Below are positions 1 through 12,088 of a stretch of DNA of 64,000 nt, piece by piece (position 1 is the first letter of the stretch; each line of letters opens with the position of its first letter). The DNA is from Camellia lanceoleosa (Eukaryota; Streptophyta; Magnoliopsida; Ericales; Theaceae): assembly GCA_025200525.1 (NCBI GenBank), contig CM045763.1, positions 89,943,470 through 90,007,469 on the forward strand, read 5' to 3'. Under the pieces are notes generated by a model that was not told the origin of the DNA, ran no database searches, and was given only the letters and a program-made list of their open reading frames with translations. Made by a program: the position numbers and the translations under genes.

Positions 1-412
1 TTAAATTTTTTATAAACCAACAAATCATTCTAAGTATCCATTCTAAAAATCATTGTTGTCTCAGTACATCATTCAAAGAGAGCCACTTTAAAAATTGTTG
101 TTTAAAGTGGCTATCAGAGGATACATTCTATCAAACTGAGACAACATTCTAAGTATCCATTTATCCAACTCTATCATCTAGTAAGTAACAGATTCAAAGA
201 GACTTATCATCTGTTTAAGATAGATACCTTTGAAAGATCATTCTAAGTGTCAACATTGAATTTATGCATTCACTTTGTTATCAACATTTAATTTATGCAT
301 TCAACATTCATAAGTACTTAACATTCATAAGAATTTAAAGTGGCTTTGTTATCAAGATTGATTTCTGTTTATGGATCACATCAGTATGGATGCATAATTA
401 TGCATCAGTAGG
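1..412. other. AT-rich 5' flank of the GRF gene with short direct repeats
   Basis: No coding signal is seen. The stretch contains repeated short phrases such as CATTCTAAGTATCCATT, TTTAAAGTGGCT and AACATTCATAAG. It lies upstream of the small zinc-finger gene and probably includes its promoter. The left end of whatever unit carries that gene is outside the window. Confidence 0.5.
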
Positions 413-472
413 ATGCTTATCCATCAGTATGAGGTAGTTGAATCTATTGGTATTTTTTATGCAGATAAAAAA

Positions 473-926
473 ATGGCTTCATCTTCTACTAATAATAGGA
501 GAATAAGATTAAAGCCAAGATTCTGTTATTGTGGAAGAACAGTTTCTATGTATATTGTACGAACCAATGAGAATGGAAATGAAGGACGTGTGTTTTTTGT
601 TTGCCCAGACAAATATGTAAGTATCTGTTATATAAATTAATGTTTCACTTTTTACAAATTTCATTTGTCTGATTTGATTAACCGATTCTTGTGCATTGTA
701 GAGTGTGAACGAAAACTGTAATTACTTCAGCTTCGCAGATGATGATGACAACGATGTTACCTCCATAGATATAAGAACTGAAGAAATTAATGATCTAAAA
801 AGAAGGCTTGGTGAGATGGACAATGTAATGCGTGAACATGATAGAAGGCTCGAAAGGATGGAGAAGATTTTCAAGGCAATGACTTATGTCATTGTATTTA
901 GTGTATTTTTTTACTTTATAATGTAA
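473..926 (+). CDS. GRF-type zinc finger protein with C-terminal membrane segment (At4g04775-like)
   Basis: A two-exon gene: exon 1 is 473-616, the intron 617-701 (GTAAGT...TGTAG), and exon 2 is 702-926. The splice is phase 0 and gives 122 residues. The N-terminal half has a GRF zinc-finger pattern: CYCG (Cys18, Cys20), then FFVC (Cys44), and Cys54 followed by NYFSFAD across the splice. A charged helix (DLKRRLGEMDNVMREHDRRLERM) follows, then a hydrophobic C-terminal tail (TYVIVFSVFFYFIM) that looks like a tail anchor. Small proteins of this layout are highly amplified in plant genomes and are often annotated as At4g04775-like. Their function is unclear; GRF fingers in other proteins bind nucleic acid. 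I chose the ATG at 473 because it gives the usual short N-terminus; an in-frame ATG at 413 would add 20 residues. The gene converges on the FAR1-like pseudogene and shares flanking repeats with it, so it may be cargo of a mobile element. The reading frame looks intact. Confidence 0.72.
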
Positions 927-1207
927 ATGAATGTAATGGATATGTTGAATGTAGTGTTTGAATAGATGTAATGGACATATTTTGTGTAATCTATTATGTA
1001 ATTTTATTATGTAATGTGAATGTAGTGTTTGAATGGATCTGTTTGATAAATCTTTAACAGATTGAATAATCATAACCTGGATTTGTTTGATAAATCTTTT
1101 ATAAATTGACATGTTGAGGCAGATTCAGGTAGATTCATGGACATAACCATTCAGGCAGATTCATGGCATAACCATTCAGGCAGATTCATGGCAGATTCAG
1201 GTAGATT
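927..1207. repeat. Minisatellite-like repeats downstream of the GRF gene
   Basis: Degenerate tandem phrases occur here: TGAATGTAGTGTTTGAAT twice, GATAAATCTTT twice, then several copies of GGCAGATTCATGG and ACATAACCATTCA. The same phrases resume at 6980-7450 on the other side of the CACTA element, so this was one continuous array before that insertion. Confidence 0.75.
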
Positions 1208-1224
1208 CACTACAACAAAACTAA

Positions 1225-1720
1225 CTATTCACGGCATCATGTTTACGACATGCATTAAATGCATGTCGTAATTAGTACATTCTACGGCATTTTTTTTTTG
1301 CAAGCTGTTAATGTTTTGTCAATAACAGCATACATACCATGTAAGTCGTTGATTCATATATTTATAGCATGCAAAAGTATGCCGTAAAAAATGTATGTTT
1401 TTACGACTTACAAAAATATGCCGTAAAATATTTGCACTTAAGACGACATATATTTCATGTTATAAAATATTATAACTTTACACGGCATACATTAACATGC
1501 CGTGAAAACTTTTGCAAAAAAAAAAAAAAAAAATTCAATTCAAAAATTTTTTATGGCATGCAAAAGCATGCCGTAAAAAATGTATATTTTCATGGCATAT
1601 AAAAATATGTCATAAAATATTTGTACTTAAGACGACATGCATTTCATGTCGTAAAATATTATAACTTTATACGGCATGTATTAGCATGTCGTGAAAACTT
1701 TTATTAAAAAAAATTTCAAT
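1225..1720. repeat. Left subterminal repeat block of the CACTA element
   Basis: There are more than ten degenerate copies of TACGGCATGCA / TGCATGCCGTA in direct and inverted orientation, spaced about 30-60 bp apart. Such blocks are the usual transposase-binding regions of CACTA elements. Confidence 0.8.
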
Positions 1721-2229
1721 CCGAATTTTTTTTTTTTTTGATTTAAAAAAACTAACAATTTTCAACCAAGCTTCTCAGCTTCCATTTTCCTAATTGAGGA
1801 CAACGTGAAAAATGTTATTTTATAATTTAGTGTCTCTGTTAAGGGATAATTGCACCCAGTGGGATTTTGAGAAAAAAAAATTACATATTCATGAAAAAGT
1901 TTATAATTTTAATAATTAATATTTATATGGTTTCTCATTAATTTGTAATTATTTTTTTTAAAATTACCTTGATTTGATATTTTTCCTTCTTTTAATAATT
2001 TATTTATTTTTTACTTTTTAGATGTGTCTAATCTGAATACAATTAAAAAATAAAATATAATATAATATAATATATACGAAATGTATTAAATTATATATAT
2101 ATATTTTTTGAATTTAGTGATTTTTTAAAAAAATTAAAAAATATTTTTCTTTTAAGTATATGTAAATTATTTGAAGTTAAAAAGTAAAAAAAAAATTATT
2201 TAAAATATTTAAAAACTTACTCATAACAT

Positions 2230-2770
2230 TGCCCGTTTACTCTCTCACTCTCCCTTCTCTAAACCCTAATCTCTCTCAACCGATCAATCACTAAATACTT
2301 GTTTTAATTTTTAAACACCACTTTTATAATATTTAACAACGTTCTATAAGTGTCTCATTTTGTATTAATTCAAACATTATAATAGAAGGCATTTATAAAT
2401 GCCTCCAAATGTGCTCTCTCTCTTGAAACCCTCATTCTCCAAATCTCTCGCTTACTCTCCGGTGATATCGATTTCATAGAAGCTTCCTTTTAATAAATCA
2501 ATACCTTGCCCCTTGTCATAAATCAAATCGTAGCTCGATGATTATTTCGATTTAGTTCTCTCTCTCGATTTGCCATTTGCATCGTCTACTAAGGTGAGCC
2601 ATCTGCATCGATTTCGATTCAATCTTAGTTTATTCTCTCTCTCTCTCTCTCTCAAGCTCTTCATTCCGTTGATTTGTCTCCTTCTAGGGTTTACAATCTT
2701 GAATCTCCTCCTAAGGTTTGCCCCTTGCGATTTCAAGCGGTAGATTCTCTCTCTGAACTTAAGTTCATAT
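2230..2770 (+). other. Gene-leader-like segment inside the CACTA element
   Basis: This interval is rich in plant 5'-leader features: AAACCCTAATC, CT-repeat tracts near 2415, 2555 and 2635, and CTTCTAGGGTTT. It is more CT-rich than the surrounding AT-rich DNA. It resembles the promoter or 5' UTR of a host gene and may have been captured by the transposon. No intact coding region follows, so this remains a guess. Confidence 0.3.
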
Positions 2771-2934
2771 TTAATTATAAATTTGTTGTGAGGGATTTGA
2801 ATTTGAATCCATGTATTCATTTGATTTGAAAGTATAAAAAATATTTTATAAATTCATATTCATTTGATTCATAAAATATTTTGAATCAAATATTTGTTCT
2901 GATTGTAAATTTGTTCTGATTATACATTTCATGA

Positions 2935-4800
2935 ATTTCATGATTTGACAACTATAAATTCATATTCATTTGATTCATAAAATATTTTTTAGGCCATAGT
3001 TTTCTCCTAGTTATTATTTTATCTCACATTATAGAATAAAAGTATAAAAATATGACTTTTTTTTTTCTTTTTTTTGTTGAGTCCCCATACTCTTAAGTTT
3101 GAGGTTTGATGGGTTTGAACTATAGACAACACTTGACACGTACATTAACATTGCTTATCAATGTTTATCTTAGGTTTGGGGACAACCTTGAGCGGCCAAA
3201 GAAAACATGGTAGAATAGGAAAATTGAATCCAAGTGACCTTTTTCTTTTCCAATTCCATGGGCTAATGATATCCAATTTTTCATCGAAGCAATTAGTCTA
3301 TTTAGCAAATTAGGGTTCCTTGTCCAAGACCCTTTTGAATCAACTTCTGCTTTGCCATTGATTATAGCGAAGTTTTATTTTAAGACTTTAATTTCTCTTA
3401 AAGCCTTTCTTTAAGAAGATATAATCAAGTAACTTGCACTCTAAGTGTGTATGGAGAATTTGTCAACGCCACTTGAGAAGCGGTACCTCATCACACCCTC
3501 CTTATCACCATACAAATGCTAGTCACATGAGTAGTGGGTTTGAAATTATTCATTGATCTTCATTTTCTGGTCTTCACCGTATCATATTGGGAATGAATAG
3601 AAATTGTAAGCAAGGCCTTTGCAATAATTACTTATTTGTAGTTTTTTAGGGGTTTGTCTTGGGGTTATGTGGTTGAGACTTTTGACCTTGTCATTCACTG
3701 CAGTTATTGTAATCTTGTTGATTGCTTGATTATATAAATAAAATTAGAATTGAAGATTTTATATCCGATGTGGTCTAAAATTTCAGATTTGGGTAATTCT
3801 TGATAAGTGTGGAAATTTTCTAGGTTAAAGTTTGCTTGGCTAGTCCTTTGAGGATTATGTCAGAGTTATAAGTGTTTGTATGTTGAAGAAAATATGATTT
3901 TTTTCTATTGCTCATTCTTTTATCTTTTATAATGCTACTTTCAATTATAAGAGAAGAAAGAAGGATGACACTTGTTAGCATGCTTTTAACCCGACATTAT
4001 GGTGATCTGAACTAGGATTCTTTGACAGTTGAGTAGTTGTGAGTTTTTATCCATTTATAACAAAAGATGACTCCTAGCTAGTTTAACAGTTTAAAAAAAT
4101 TTTCTTTAAACTTCTCCATGCATTTGACCCTTCCTAAATGTGTGGTATGGAGTATTGAACATAAGATGCACCCTGCCACTTTGAATAATTTATTTGAATG
4201 TATTTTTGTATGCAGCCCCTCAATTGTTTGATATTGTTGTTTGATCCTTTGGAGGCCTAGAGGCTTGTTGGTTGATCAATTTGACTCTAAAGAAGACCTT
4301 ATCAATTTACTTCATCCTTTATTACATTTACGTATTTCAAGTACTTCATACCTAGATTTATGAGTATATATATTACCAAACCCACATCTTTTTAAAATTT
4401 ATTTCTCAAGTCCAAGTCCTTTTCAACTTATTTACCAAATTCAAGTTGTTTTTGAAGTCGTGTTTCCAATGCATGACTTTAATGTAAAACTGCAGTTTGA
4501 AAATATTTAAAAATAACTGAAAGTGAAGTCGTATATTGATTTCAGTAAGGATGCTATCTATTCCTTCTACGTTTCATAACTGCACTGAAGTTGTGATCAA
4601 TCCATGATCTCTATGGTCAAAACATTGCCTAACATAAAGGTGCCAACTACTTCAATCCATACCAGATGGACCAAATTCATAAAAAAAATTTGAATTGAAT
4701 TTTTTTGATTATACATATGCAAACAGTAGCTTAAAAAATATTTGTTGTGAGAGATTTGAATTTGAATATGAATTTATAGTTGCCAAATCGTGAAATTCAA
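2935..4800. repeat. Inverted repeat pair in the CACTA interior
   Basis: The arm at about 2935-2975 (CATGATTTGACAACTATAAA and following bases) reappears inverted at about 4755-4800 (TTTATAGTTGCCAAATCGTG and flanks), nearly 40 bp with a few mismatches. A further direct copy of the ATTCATATTCATTTGATTC phrase lies at 2849-2882. Between the arms is AT-rich DNA with no supported gene. Confidence 0.55.
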
Positions 4801-6470
4801 TCTGTGATGCTATGATGTTGAGCTTGAGTGATTGCTTCCTCATGAATTTACTTGAGTTATTTTGTGCTTGTGATCTCTAAGTTTATATTACAAGGCTTCC
4901 TATTCTTGATGAAAACAATGTAGATAGATTTTCATAAAGTTTGTCAATTTGTTCATAGTTTTTCTTGCAGAAATAAGCTCTCAGCAAATTTCTCTTTCTT
5001 CTTTGCTAATATTTTAGTGAATAAAATTTATATTTGCTATCAGTTTTTTTTAAATTACTTTGAGGAGGTATGATCAAGTAACTAGGGGACACATCTATTC
5101 TATATTAAAAGCACACAACTCAGAAAGAAAAAAAAATCCATGCCTTTTTGGTACAATACTTGAGTTGAGAATCGCTTATATGCCTTTCCAAAATTTACAA
5201 TATCAAGTCTCCTTATACAAGTACCACAATTCTTGATTTGGGCCTATTTAGTGTTTATAATTAGTTCTTTTCTCGTCACATTGTCCAGGAGGTAATAACA
5301 TTGAGGATCTGGCTTCTATTGATTCACTAAATTATTTTCCTAAATTATTAGTGTCATTTTGAATAAAATAAAGGGGAAATACCAAAAACAAATACTTAGG
5401 TTTGACTCTTAAACCAATAATAACTCTCCTCTTTGGCTCTAATCTTCATTTTGATCAATCTGTCTGGCTTATAATAGAAACAAAAGATATGTCTAACAAG
5501 TCTTATAATAGAAACACAAATACAAAGGAAGCCATGCGCCATAACTCTTAAAAAGTTTACTTTACTTTTTGGCAACGTCATTATTAATTGAAAGAATTTG
5601 CAAGATTATATGATCAAATCTATGATAATAGAATCTTCAAGATACCACTATTACATTGCAAGATGCATAGAGTAATATGAGTTTCTGGTTTTTTTAAGAT
5701 GTCTAGTTGTAAATTTTGGAAATGAAATCAAGTCAGTGTAAGTGAAATCATGAAGTGTAAAGAGCATCACTTTGTTTAAGTGTACCATAAGCAATTCTTC
5801 CCTGTGAATAATTAGATTCTTTTCTAGGCAAAAGTCGAAGTTGGTTGAGGATGATCACTTGCTAGAAGTAGTTCTTGTTTCTCTAGCATTTTATTGCGAG
5901 AACTTGAGGTGATGGTGAGAGTATGAAGAAGTAAACACAACCAAAAGAACAATTGATGGTTAAGAGTCTTTTTCTCAAAACAAGAGGGAGGTCAATGCAA
6001 TAAAGAGTCTTTGTTTTTTGTTTTGCGATATTTTTGTTTTTTATTTTTTCTCATTAAATTGCTTTGAATTATTTTTTTGCTCTTCTTTCATGAAATGGAC
6101 TCATTTACTTGGGTTTGGATCCAAAGATTACATGTAGCTCTAAGATATTGAAATGAAATTTTGAACTATCATTTATTTGTTGTATTTAGGTTGTTGGAGA
6201 ATCTAATATTTTTGTTTAACACTACTGCTTGTTATTCATTTTTCTATGACATTGTAAATAGAGGAGAACTTTGTGTGAGTTTGGCATACTTTCTTGACAA
6301 TTATTTCGTTTTGCTAAATCCCTTGTTTATTTATTTATTATATTTTTATTTTATGTTTTGATAATTTCTTTTTGTTTCCTTCCTCTTGCCAATGTAGCAT
6401 CAATTAGTAGACTTGCATGTGTTGATGTCAAGGTATCTGATAAACAACTAGGTTCCTATATATATATATA
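4801..6470. other. AT-rich CACTA interior without a recognisable gene
   Basis: I see only short open frames with no family resemblance. A short TA microsatellite lies near 6458-6472, just before the right subterminal block. Confidence 0.5.
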
Positions 6471-6489
6471 TATTATATTAAAAATAACT

Positions 6490-6960
6490 TTCTACGGCAT
6501 GCAAAATTATGCCGTGAAAAGTGTCATAATTTATGGCATGTAAGAAAATGTCATAGAAGATTATATACGGCATACAAGGCATGTCATAAATATATTAAAA
6601 ATGACCTTCTACGGCATACAAATTTATGTCGTGAAAAATGTGATAATTTATGGCATGCAAGAAAATGTCGTAAAATACTATATACGGCATACAAAGTATG
6701 CTATAAATATATTAAAAATAATCTTCTACGGCATGCAAAATTATGTCATGGAAAGTATGATAATTTATGACATGATAAAAATGTCATAAAAAGTTATATA
6801 CGACATATAAAGTATGTCATTAATGTTTAATTTATTACTTTTTACAACTTTACCTGCATGCCGTAAATGACGCTCAACGTTCCACGGCATGTCATATAAC
6901 AGCATTTGTGTGCATGCCGTGAAAGAGTTTTTATGGCATGTATTGCAAGCCGTAAAAAGT
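6490..6960. repeat. Right subterminal repeat block of the CACTA element
   Basis: Repeated TTCTACGGCATGCAAA, ATTTATGGCATG and ATATACGGCATACAA units are arranged as about three tandem copies of a roughly 120-bp module (starting near 6490, 6605 and 6722). They are followed by inverted GCATGCCGTAAA copies close to the terminus. Confidence 0.8.
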
Positions 6961-6976
6961 CAATTTTGTTGTAGTG

Positions 6977-7443
6977 ATTCATGGACATAACCATTCATGG
7001 CAAATTCAAGGCAAATTCATGGACATAACCATTCATGGCAGATTTAGGCAAATTCATGGCAGATTGAACAACCATTCAGGCAGATTCATGGACATAACCT
7101 GGAGCATAACCTAGAGCATTCAGGCAGATTCACAGACATACAGATTGAGGATTAAAAATCTGGTCCATTCAACATACAATTTGCCATCATTCAACATTCA
7201 TTTGCCATCATTCAACATAAAATATTAGCATTCAAAATATTACCATTAACAGATTGATAAATCTTTAACAGATTTCAAGAACCATAACCTGGAGCATTCA
7301 AAAACATACATTTGAGCATTCAAAATGTGGCCCATTCAGTCACATTCATAGACATAATCTGAACTATAACCTGAAGCAATGCAGATTCATAGACATACAA
7401 ATTGAGCATAATCTGAACCAAAATCTGGCCCATTCAGTCACAT
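6977..7443. repeat. Minisatellite-like array, right part
   Basis: Degenerate repeats of ATTCATGGACATAACC, GGCAGATTCA, CCTGGAGCATTCA and GCCCATTCAGTCACATTC. It continues the array at 1105-1207 and lies at the 3' end of the FAR1-like pseudogene. Confidence 0.75.
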
Positions 7444-10349
7444 TCATAGACATAATTTGAACCATAATCTGGCCCATTCAACATACAATTTGCCATCATC
7501 TCGAAATAGGTGATAAAATATTACCATTAAAGTACAATGCGAAACTAAAAAAAAAAATGGGACATTTGGATCTGCATCTACATTGAAGCGAACATTTGAA
7601 GCGATTGTCAAACTTTGACTGCTGATGTTGTTCACCATTCCTAATTGAGTCTGAGATGTGCCTCCAATATTGTCCACCGTTTGCGTTTGACTAAACTGTG
7701 CCCATTCAATAAACAAGTATACTTTACAAATATTGTCCATTCAACATATATATCAATTAAAACAAGATTCGCACATTTTAGTTTAAACATTGACCACATA
7801 CCGGTATATACATACTCTGTTGCGTGCCATCCATGCAAGGAAAATAGTAAGGTGCAGTTTGCGTCGCCTTATGATCATAGTAACACAATTTCATTATACA
7901 TAAAAAGACATTTAAATAAAAAAAAATAACCAACAACATAAAAATTCAAATATACATATCGGGTCATGATAAGTATTGTATTGCATATCATTTGTACCAG
8001 GAAAATTTAACTTCCGAGGCTTACATTGAGGAACCGTGCGTCCCTATAGTAAGACACAAATACATAGGTGAATAATTTATCTTAAATACATTCAACAATT
8101 TCCATGTCACATACAACAAAAAAACTTACTCTTTCCTTCAACTGATTCACTATTGCATCCACTTTGCTAACCTTCCGTTTGGTACATGGACGTCCTTTTC
8201 GGCGAGCAACCATTGAACTAAGCATCTTGCGAGACATGCTTGCTTTTGTAGTACTACGAGTAGACGAACTTCTCAACAAACTATGAGAAGGTGGTACATT
8301 ACTAGTAGAAGGTAGCACGTTACTAGTAGAAGGTGGTACATGACTCGCACTACCCGATTGATCTTTTCTCACTCTATCCTTGATTTCTATCAACCTAAGA
8401 TCAAGCACTTCTTGTTTACCATCATCGTTGGCATCAATTCTATGATTTCATTCAACATCTTGTGGTATTTGTCATGCAACTTTGCATTAAGAACAGCCCC
8501 AGCTTTAGTGTATGTGGTTGGAATGCATGTGTACCCTTTTTCGATATCTTTACTCCATCTTGATACAATGTATTTATGTGGCACCTGATATATACACCTC
8601 TCAAGTAGCACAGTAATTGCATGGGCACACATAATGCCCCTAAACTCAAACCATTGACACATACAATGCAATTCACATTCAGTTGCATTAAAGTACACAA
8701 CAAATTCCATAGTCTTCATTTTCTCACCCACAAGAACAACCTCCTTCACATGATAAGTACAAATTGCTCCCTCATCTTTGACAAGATTCGCACGACAATA
8801 CAATAGTCATTTCAATTCTACTTGCACTTCTTTAAATTTTGCATTCGTGTAGGTTGCACGAAATTGCTTCTCAAACTCATATACCGTTAAACAATCATAC
8901 AATTTGTTTCCAGATTTAAAGTCTGCTTTCATCTCTTTCTCAACCTTACTTCTCGAGACATTATCATGCTGTTCAACAAATTGCTTTAAAGTTGTCTTTG
9001 AGTTCACATATCCATCAAAAAATATATTCATGCTCTCACTTCGTTGTGTAGTCGACATGCTAGCCCAAAAAACATCTTTTACATACGTAGGAATCCACCT
9101 GTGTCGCTCACTGTATAATACCCCCAACCAGTCATTATCATCTAGCTTGAACTTTGCAATCATCGCTTGCCATTCTTCATCAAATTCATGTTTTGTAAAA
9201 CAATCATAAACTGCATTTTGCAAAGCAAGCTTGATGGATTCATATTGGGCATATCCTCTTAATTTCTCAGGAATTTTCTTCATAATAGGCCATAAACACT
9301 AACGATGTCGAGCTTCTAGAAAAACAACTTCAATGGCATTTTGCATAGCTCTACACTGGTTTGTTATTGTAGCTTTTGGAGGAACGTCAGACATGCAACT
9401 TAACCATTCTTTGAATAGCCACACAAATGTTTCAGTGTTCTCATTAGATAATAGCCCACAACCAAGCAAAATTGACTGCCCATAGTGATTAACTCCTATA
9501 AATGGAGCAAATGGCATATCATATTTGTTTGTTAGATAAGTTGTGTCAAATGAAACCGCATCCCCAAATGCTTTATAAGTTGCCCTACTCTTTGCATCCG
9601 CCCAAAACAAGTTTCGCATGTGACCATCTTCATCAAGGTCAATTGCATAATAGAAGTTCGAAATTTTGTTGTTGCATCCTATGAAAATAAAGTGCAACTG
9701 ATTCAACATCTCCTACCCTAAGCCTCAATCTTCTCATACTCTGAATATGATTCCTTGCATCTTGTTCATCAAATGTTAATGTCTCATACCCCCCTGCTTC
9801 AACAACTATAGAATGAAAATTCCTAGCCACCCATATCCCTGCATCATCGTTTATTTCTAGTCTTCTCTTCACAGGGCTAAGAATTCTCTTATTCATTGCA
9901 AAATGTCATGAGTCACTCGGAATCAAGTCATGCGTATGTTCAAGCACAACTGTGGTCAACTTAAATCTTCCATCCTTTTGTGGAGTTGCTCTAACATTTG
10001 CTTTACACTCAATGAATGATGACAAAGATGGTTCGAGAGGGTGTACTTTTGATCGTTTTGTTCTCTTGCGTGCCCGAGTACATTCAATTCCAAAGTATTT
10101 TACTTCCCCATCTTGTCCAATATTCTGTGTTCTATAAGCTACAGCAAATCTGAGGTGCTTCACATATTTTGCATAAAACGAATATACTTCTTGCTTTGAG
10201 CTAAAACACATTCCCTTCTTAGGTTCTTCAACTTCACCAATCTCATTTAATGACGGATTATTTTCTGCCTCTTCAACTTCCTCACTCCCATTCAATGAAG
10301 GATTGGTTGAATCAATGTCCATTGAAGCGTGTAGTTCGTGTAGCTTCAA
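7444..10349 (-). pseudogene. FAR1/FHY3-like (MULE-transposase-derived) gene, broken
   Basis: Reading leftward, 10349-9909 encodes a FAR1 DNA-binding domain (FSSKQEVYSFYAKYVKHLRFA ... ECKANVRA ... VVLEHTHDL). Next is a MULE transposase core (FWADAKSRATYKAFGD, SFDTTYLTNKYDMPFAPF, GVNHYGQSILLGCGLLSNE) to about 9302. A region ending in a SWIM zinc finger follows (CELHCMC...GIMCAHA, near 8645-8690), then a basic tail (GRPCTKRKVSKVD). Small C-terminal exons are inferred after a GTAAGT donor at 8129-8124. Breaks: TGA at 9908-9906, one extra base near 9660 (after MQQQN), TAG at 9301-9299 where family members have Trp (RHR-W-CLW), and TGA at 8809-8807. The second catalytic Asp position reads Asn (ITNQCRAM instead of ITDQ). 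FAR1-family proteins are transcription factors domesticated from Mutator-like transposases. Whether this copy was a host gene or the transposase of a resident MULE cannot be decided here. The 3' limit is approximate. Confidence 0.85.
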
Positions 10350-10379
10350 ACCAAATAGAAACTAAAGTGTAAGTGCATG

Positions 10380-10600
10380 TATATGCATTTCAATTTTTCC
10401 AACTGAGATGAATTCAACACTGAGATTAATTCAACGACACTGAGATTAATTCAACACATTGATCTCAGCAATGAGTAATGAGTTGATTAATTCAACACAT
10501 TGAGATTAATTCAACACATTAATTCTTACACTGAAATGATCTCAGTGATGAGTTGATTAGGTAAATTAAGAACACTGAGATTAGGTAAATTACCCTAAAT
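10380..10600. repeat. Short tandem repeats, CACTGAGATTAATTCAA type
   Basis: About six degenerate copies of GAGATTAATTCAACAC lie immediately upstream of the FAR1-like reading frame. They may be part of its promoter or 5' UTR region. Confidence 0.7.
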
Positions 10601-11406
10601 GACAAAATTAGTTTCAAACATAATTTCTCAACTAATACATAAAAAATCAGGACTTTTAGGATTTTAATTACACAAATTAGCATCAAGAAAGATGACACAG
10701 ATTAGCATCAGGACTTTCGTCAACCAACACATAAAAAATCAGGGCAATTTCTCTATGCAGACTTTCATTAAACAATTGGCATGCATCACTACCATGGAAA
10801 TGTTTAACAGAGGGCTTACTTCCAGAACAACCAAATTTTTTTTTTTAACATACACAGATCAATAACGAGATGTTCAATCTGTGTCTTACGAAATGTTGAC
10901 CACAAATCAATGTTAGCAAAATAAAAATGCATCTCAGAAACGAAATGTTGACCACAGATCAATGTTCAATCAATAACGAGATGTTCAATCTGGTTCTGTT
11001 CGTTTTGTTTATGAGTAAGAGACAAATGCATCTCAAATTACTTACCTACATGCACAGATACAAAATGGAGATTCCGAACAGCGGTGGACGGTGGTCAGCG
11101 ATGCCCGTCAGTGAACACCAGGTTGGCCGTCGTCATGGTCATCTCTCTCGCCGTCGTCGTCATGGTCGCAACCTCCCTCTCTCTCCCTTCTCTCCTTTCT
11201 TGTTTCTATTTTTTGTTTCATTTTTCTTCATCACTTTGGGCAAAACACGTGAGCTCTACGTGCATCAAAATTTCAGAGGGAAACCATTTCGAGCCGTTGG
11301 GTCTTTCGGGACCTGTAACGGAATTGTTTTGAAAAAAGGCAAACCAAACAAGTTTTCATACTTTTTATTTCAAAAACTACTCTACAAACACAAACCAAAC
11401 AAGGCC
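10601..11406. other. Non-coding DNA ending in CCAAACAAGGCC
   Basis: The stretch has repeated phrases (ACGAGATGTTCAATCTG, AATGTTGACCACA). From 11075 it has a more GC-rich segment with frames that do not resemble known proteins. It ends at 11395-11406 with CCAAACAAGGCC, a sequence common at the ends of plant inverted-repeat transposons. It may be the right end of the unit carrying the FAR1-like and GRF genes; the left end is not in view. Confidence 0.35.
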
Positions 11407-11499
11407 TGAGTATTTTAAAGACAGAATTGTATTAAATTTTTAATTTGATTGGGTTTTTAAAATTTTAGATTTATATTATTTTCGAAAAAAGTGAGAGTG

Positions 11500-11680
11500 G
11501 ATGAAGGTGACTTATCATATTATTTTGAATTTTGAAATTCAAAATCATAGATAATTAGTATCTTTATTTTTTTTTATTTGAATTGTTTTGATCAATATTA
11601 TTTTTGAAAAGAGTGGGGTGACTTATATCATATTGTTTGGAATTTTAAAATTCAAAATTGTAGATAATTATAACTTTTTT
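11500..11680. repeat. Imperfect tandem duplication, about 110 bp apart
   Basis: The segment GGTGACTTATCATATTATTT ... AAATTCAAAATCATAGATAATTA is repeated at about 11618-11672 with several substitutions. The surrounding DNA is AT-rich with no gene. Confidence 0.6.
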
Positions 11681-12088
11681 TGTTTTTGGATTAAGGAACT
11701 AACTAATAGATTTTTTTTTATTTCTTTAAAAATTAACAAATTAACAAAATTAATTTGAGAGTTTGGAGCTTCCACAATCATTCTTCTTAAAAAGACCATT
11801 TTCCTTATAGATATATATATATATATATATATATCTATATAATGTCATAAATAGAAAAGTTTGAAAAAATTAGATAAAAACACTTTTGTAATAATTTAAA
11901 TAGAAAATATTTGGGAAATTACGATCCATCTGAAATTTAAAAAAAAAATAATTACAGATTTACAAAACAAAAAAATAAAAATTTTAATTATTAATATTTA
12001 GAAAATTTATCATTAATTTGCAATTATTTTAAAAAATACTATTGTTTTGCTATTTTCTCAAAAAAATTTAGGGGCAAAAAACTAAGGC

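Larger units (their letters stand above)
1208..6976. mobile_element. CACTA (En/Spm-type) DNA transposon, non-autonomous
   Basis: The element begins CACTACAACAAAACT and ends TTTTGTTGTAGTG, a CACTA-type terminal inverted repeat. It is flanked by an exact 3-bp target duplication ATT (1205-1207 and 6977-6979), as expected for CACTA elements. Both ends carry many subterminal repeats containing ACGGCATGC and GCATGCCGT in both orientations. No transposase frame of useful length is present in 5.77 kb, so it should depend on a transposase supplied elsewhere. The interior (about 1750-6450) is AT-rich with CT-rich stretches and a gene-leader-like segment. Removing the element restores the flanking minisatellite. 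Confidence 0.9.

Noticed and set aside
10927..11409. 160-residue plus-strand frame near the FAR1-like gene
   Set aside because: It spans spacer with repeated phrases and ends at an inverted-repeat-like terminus. No domain is recognisable.
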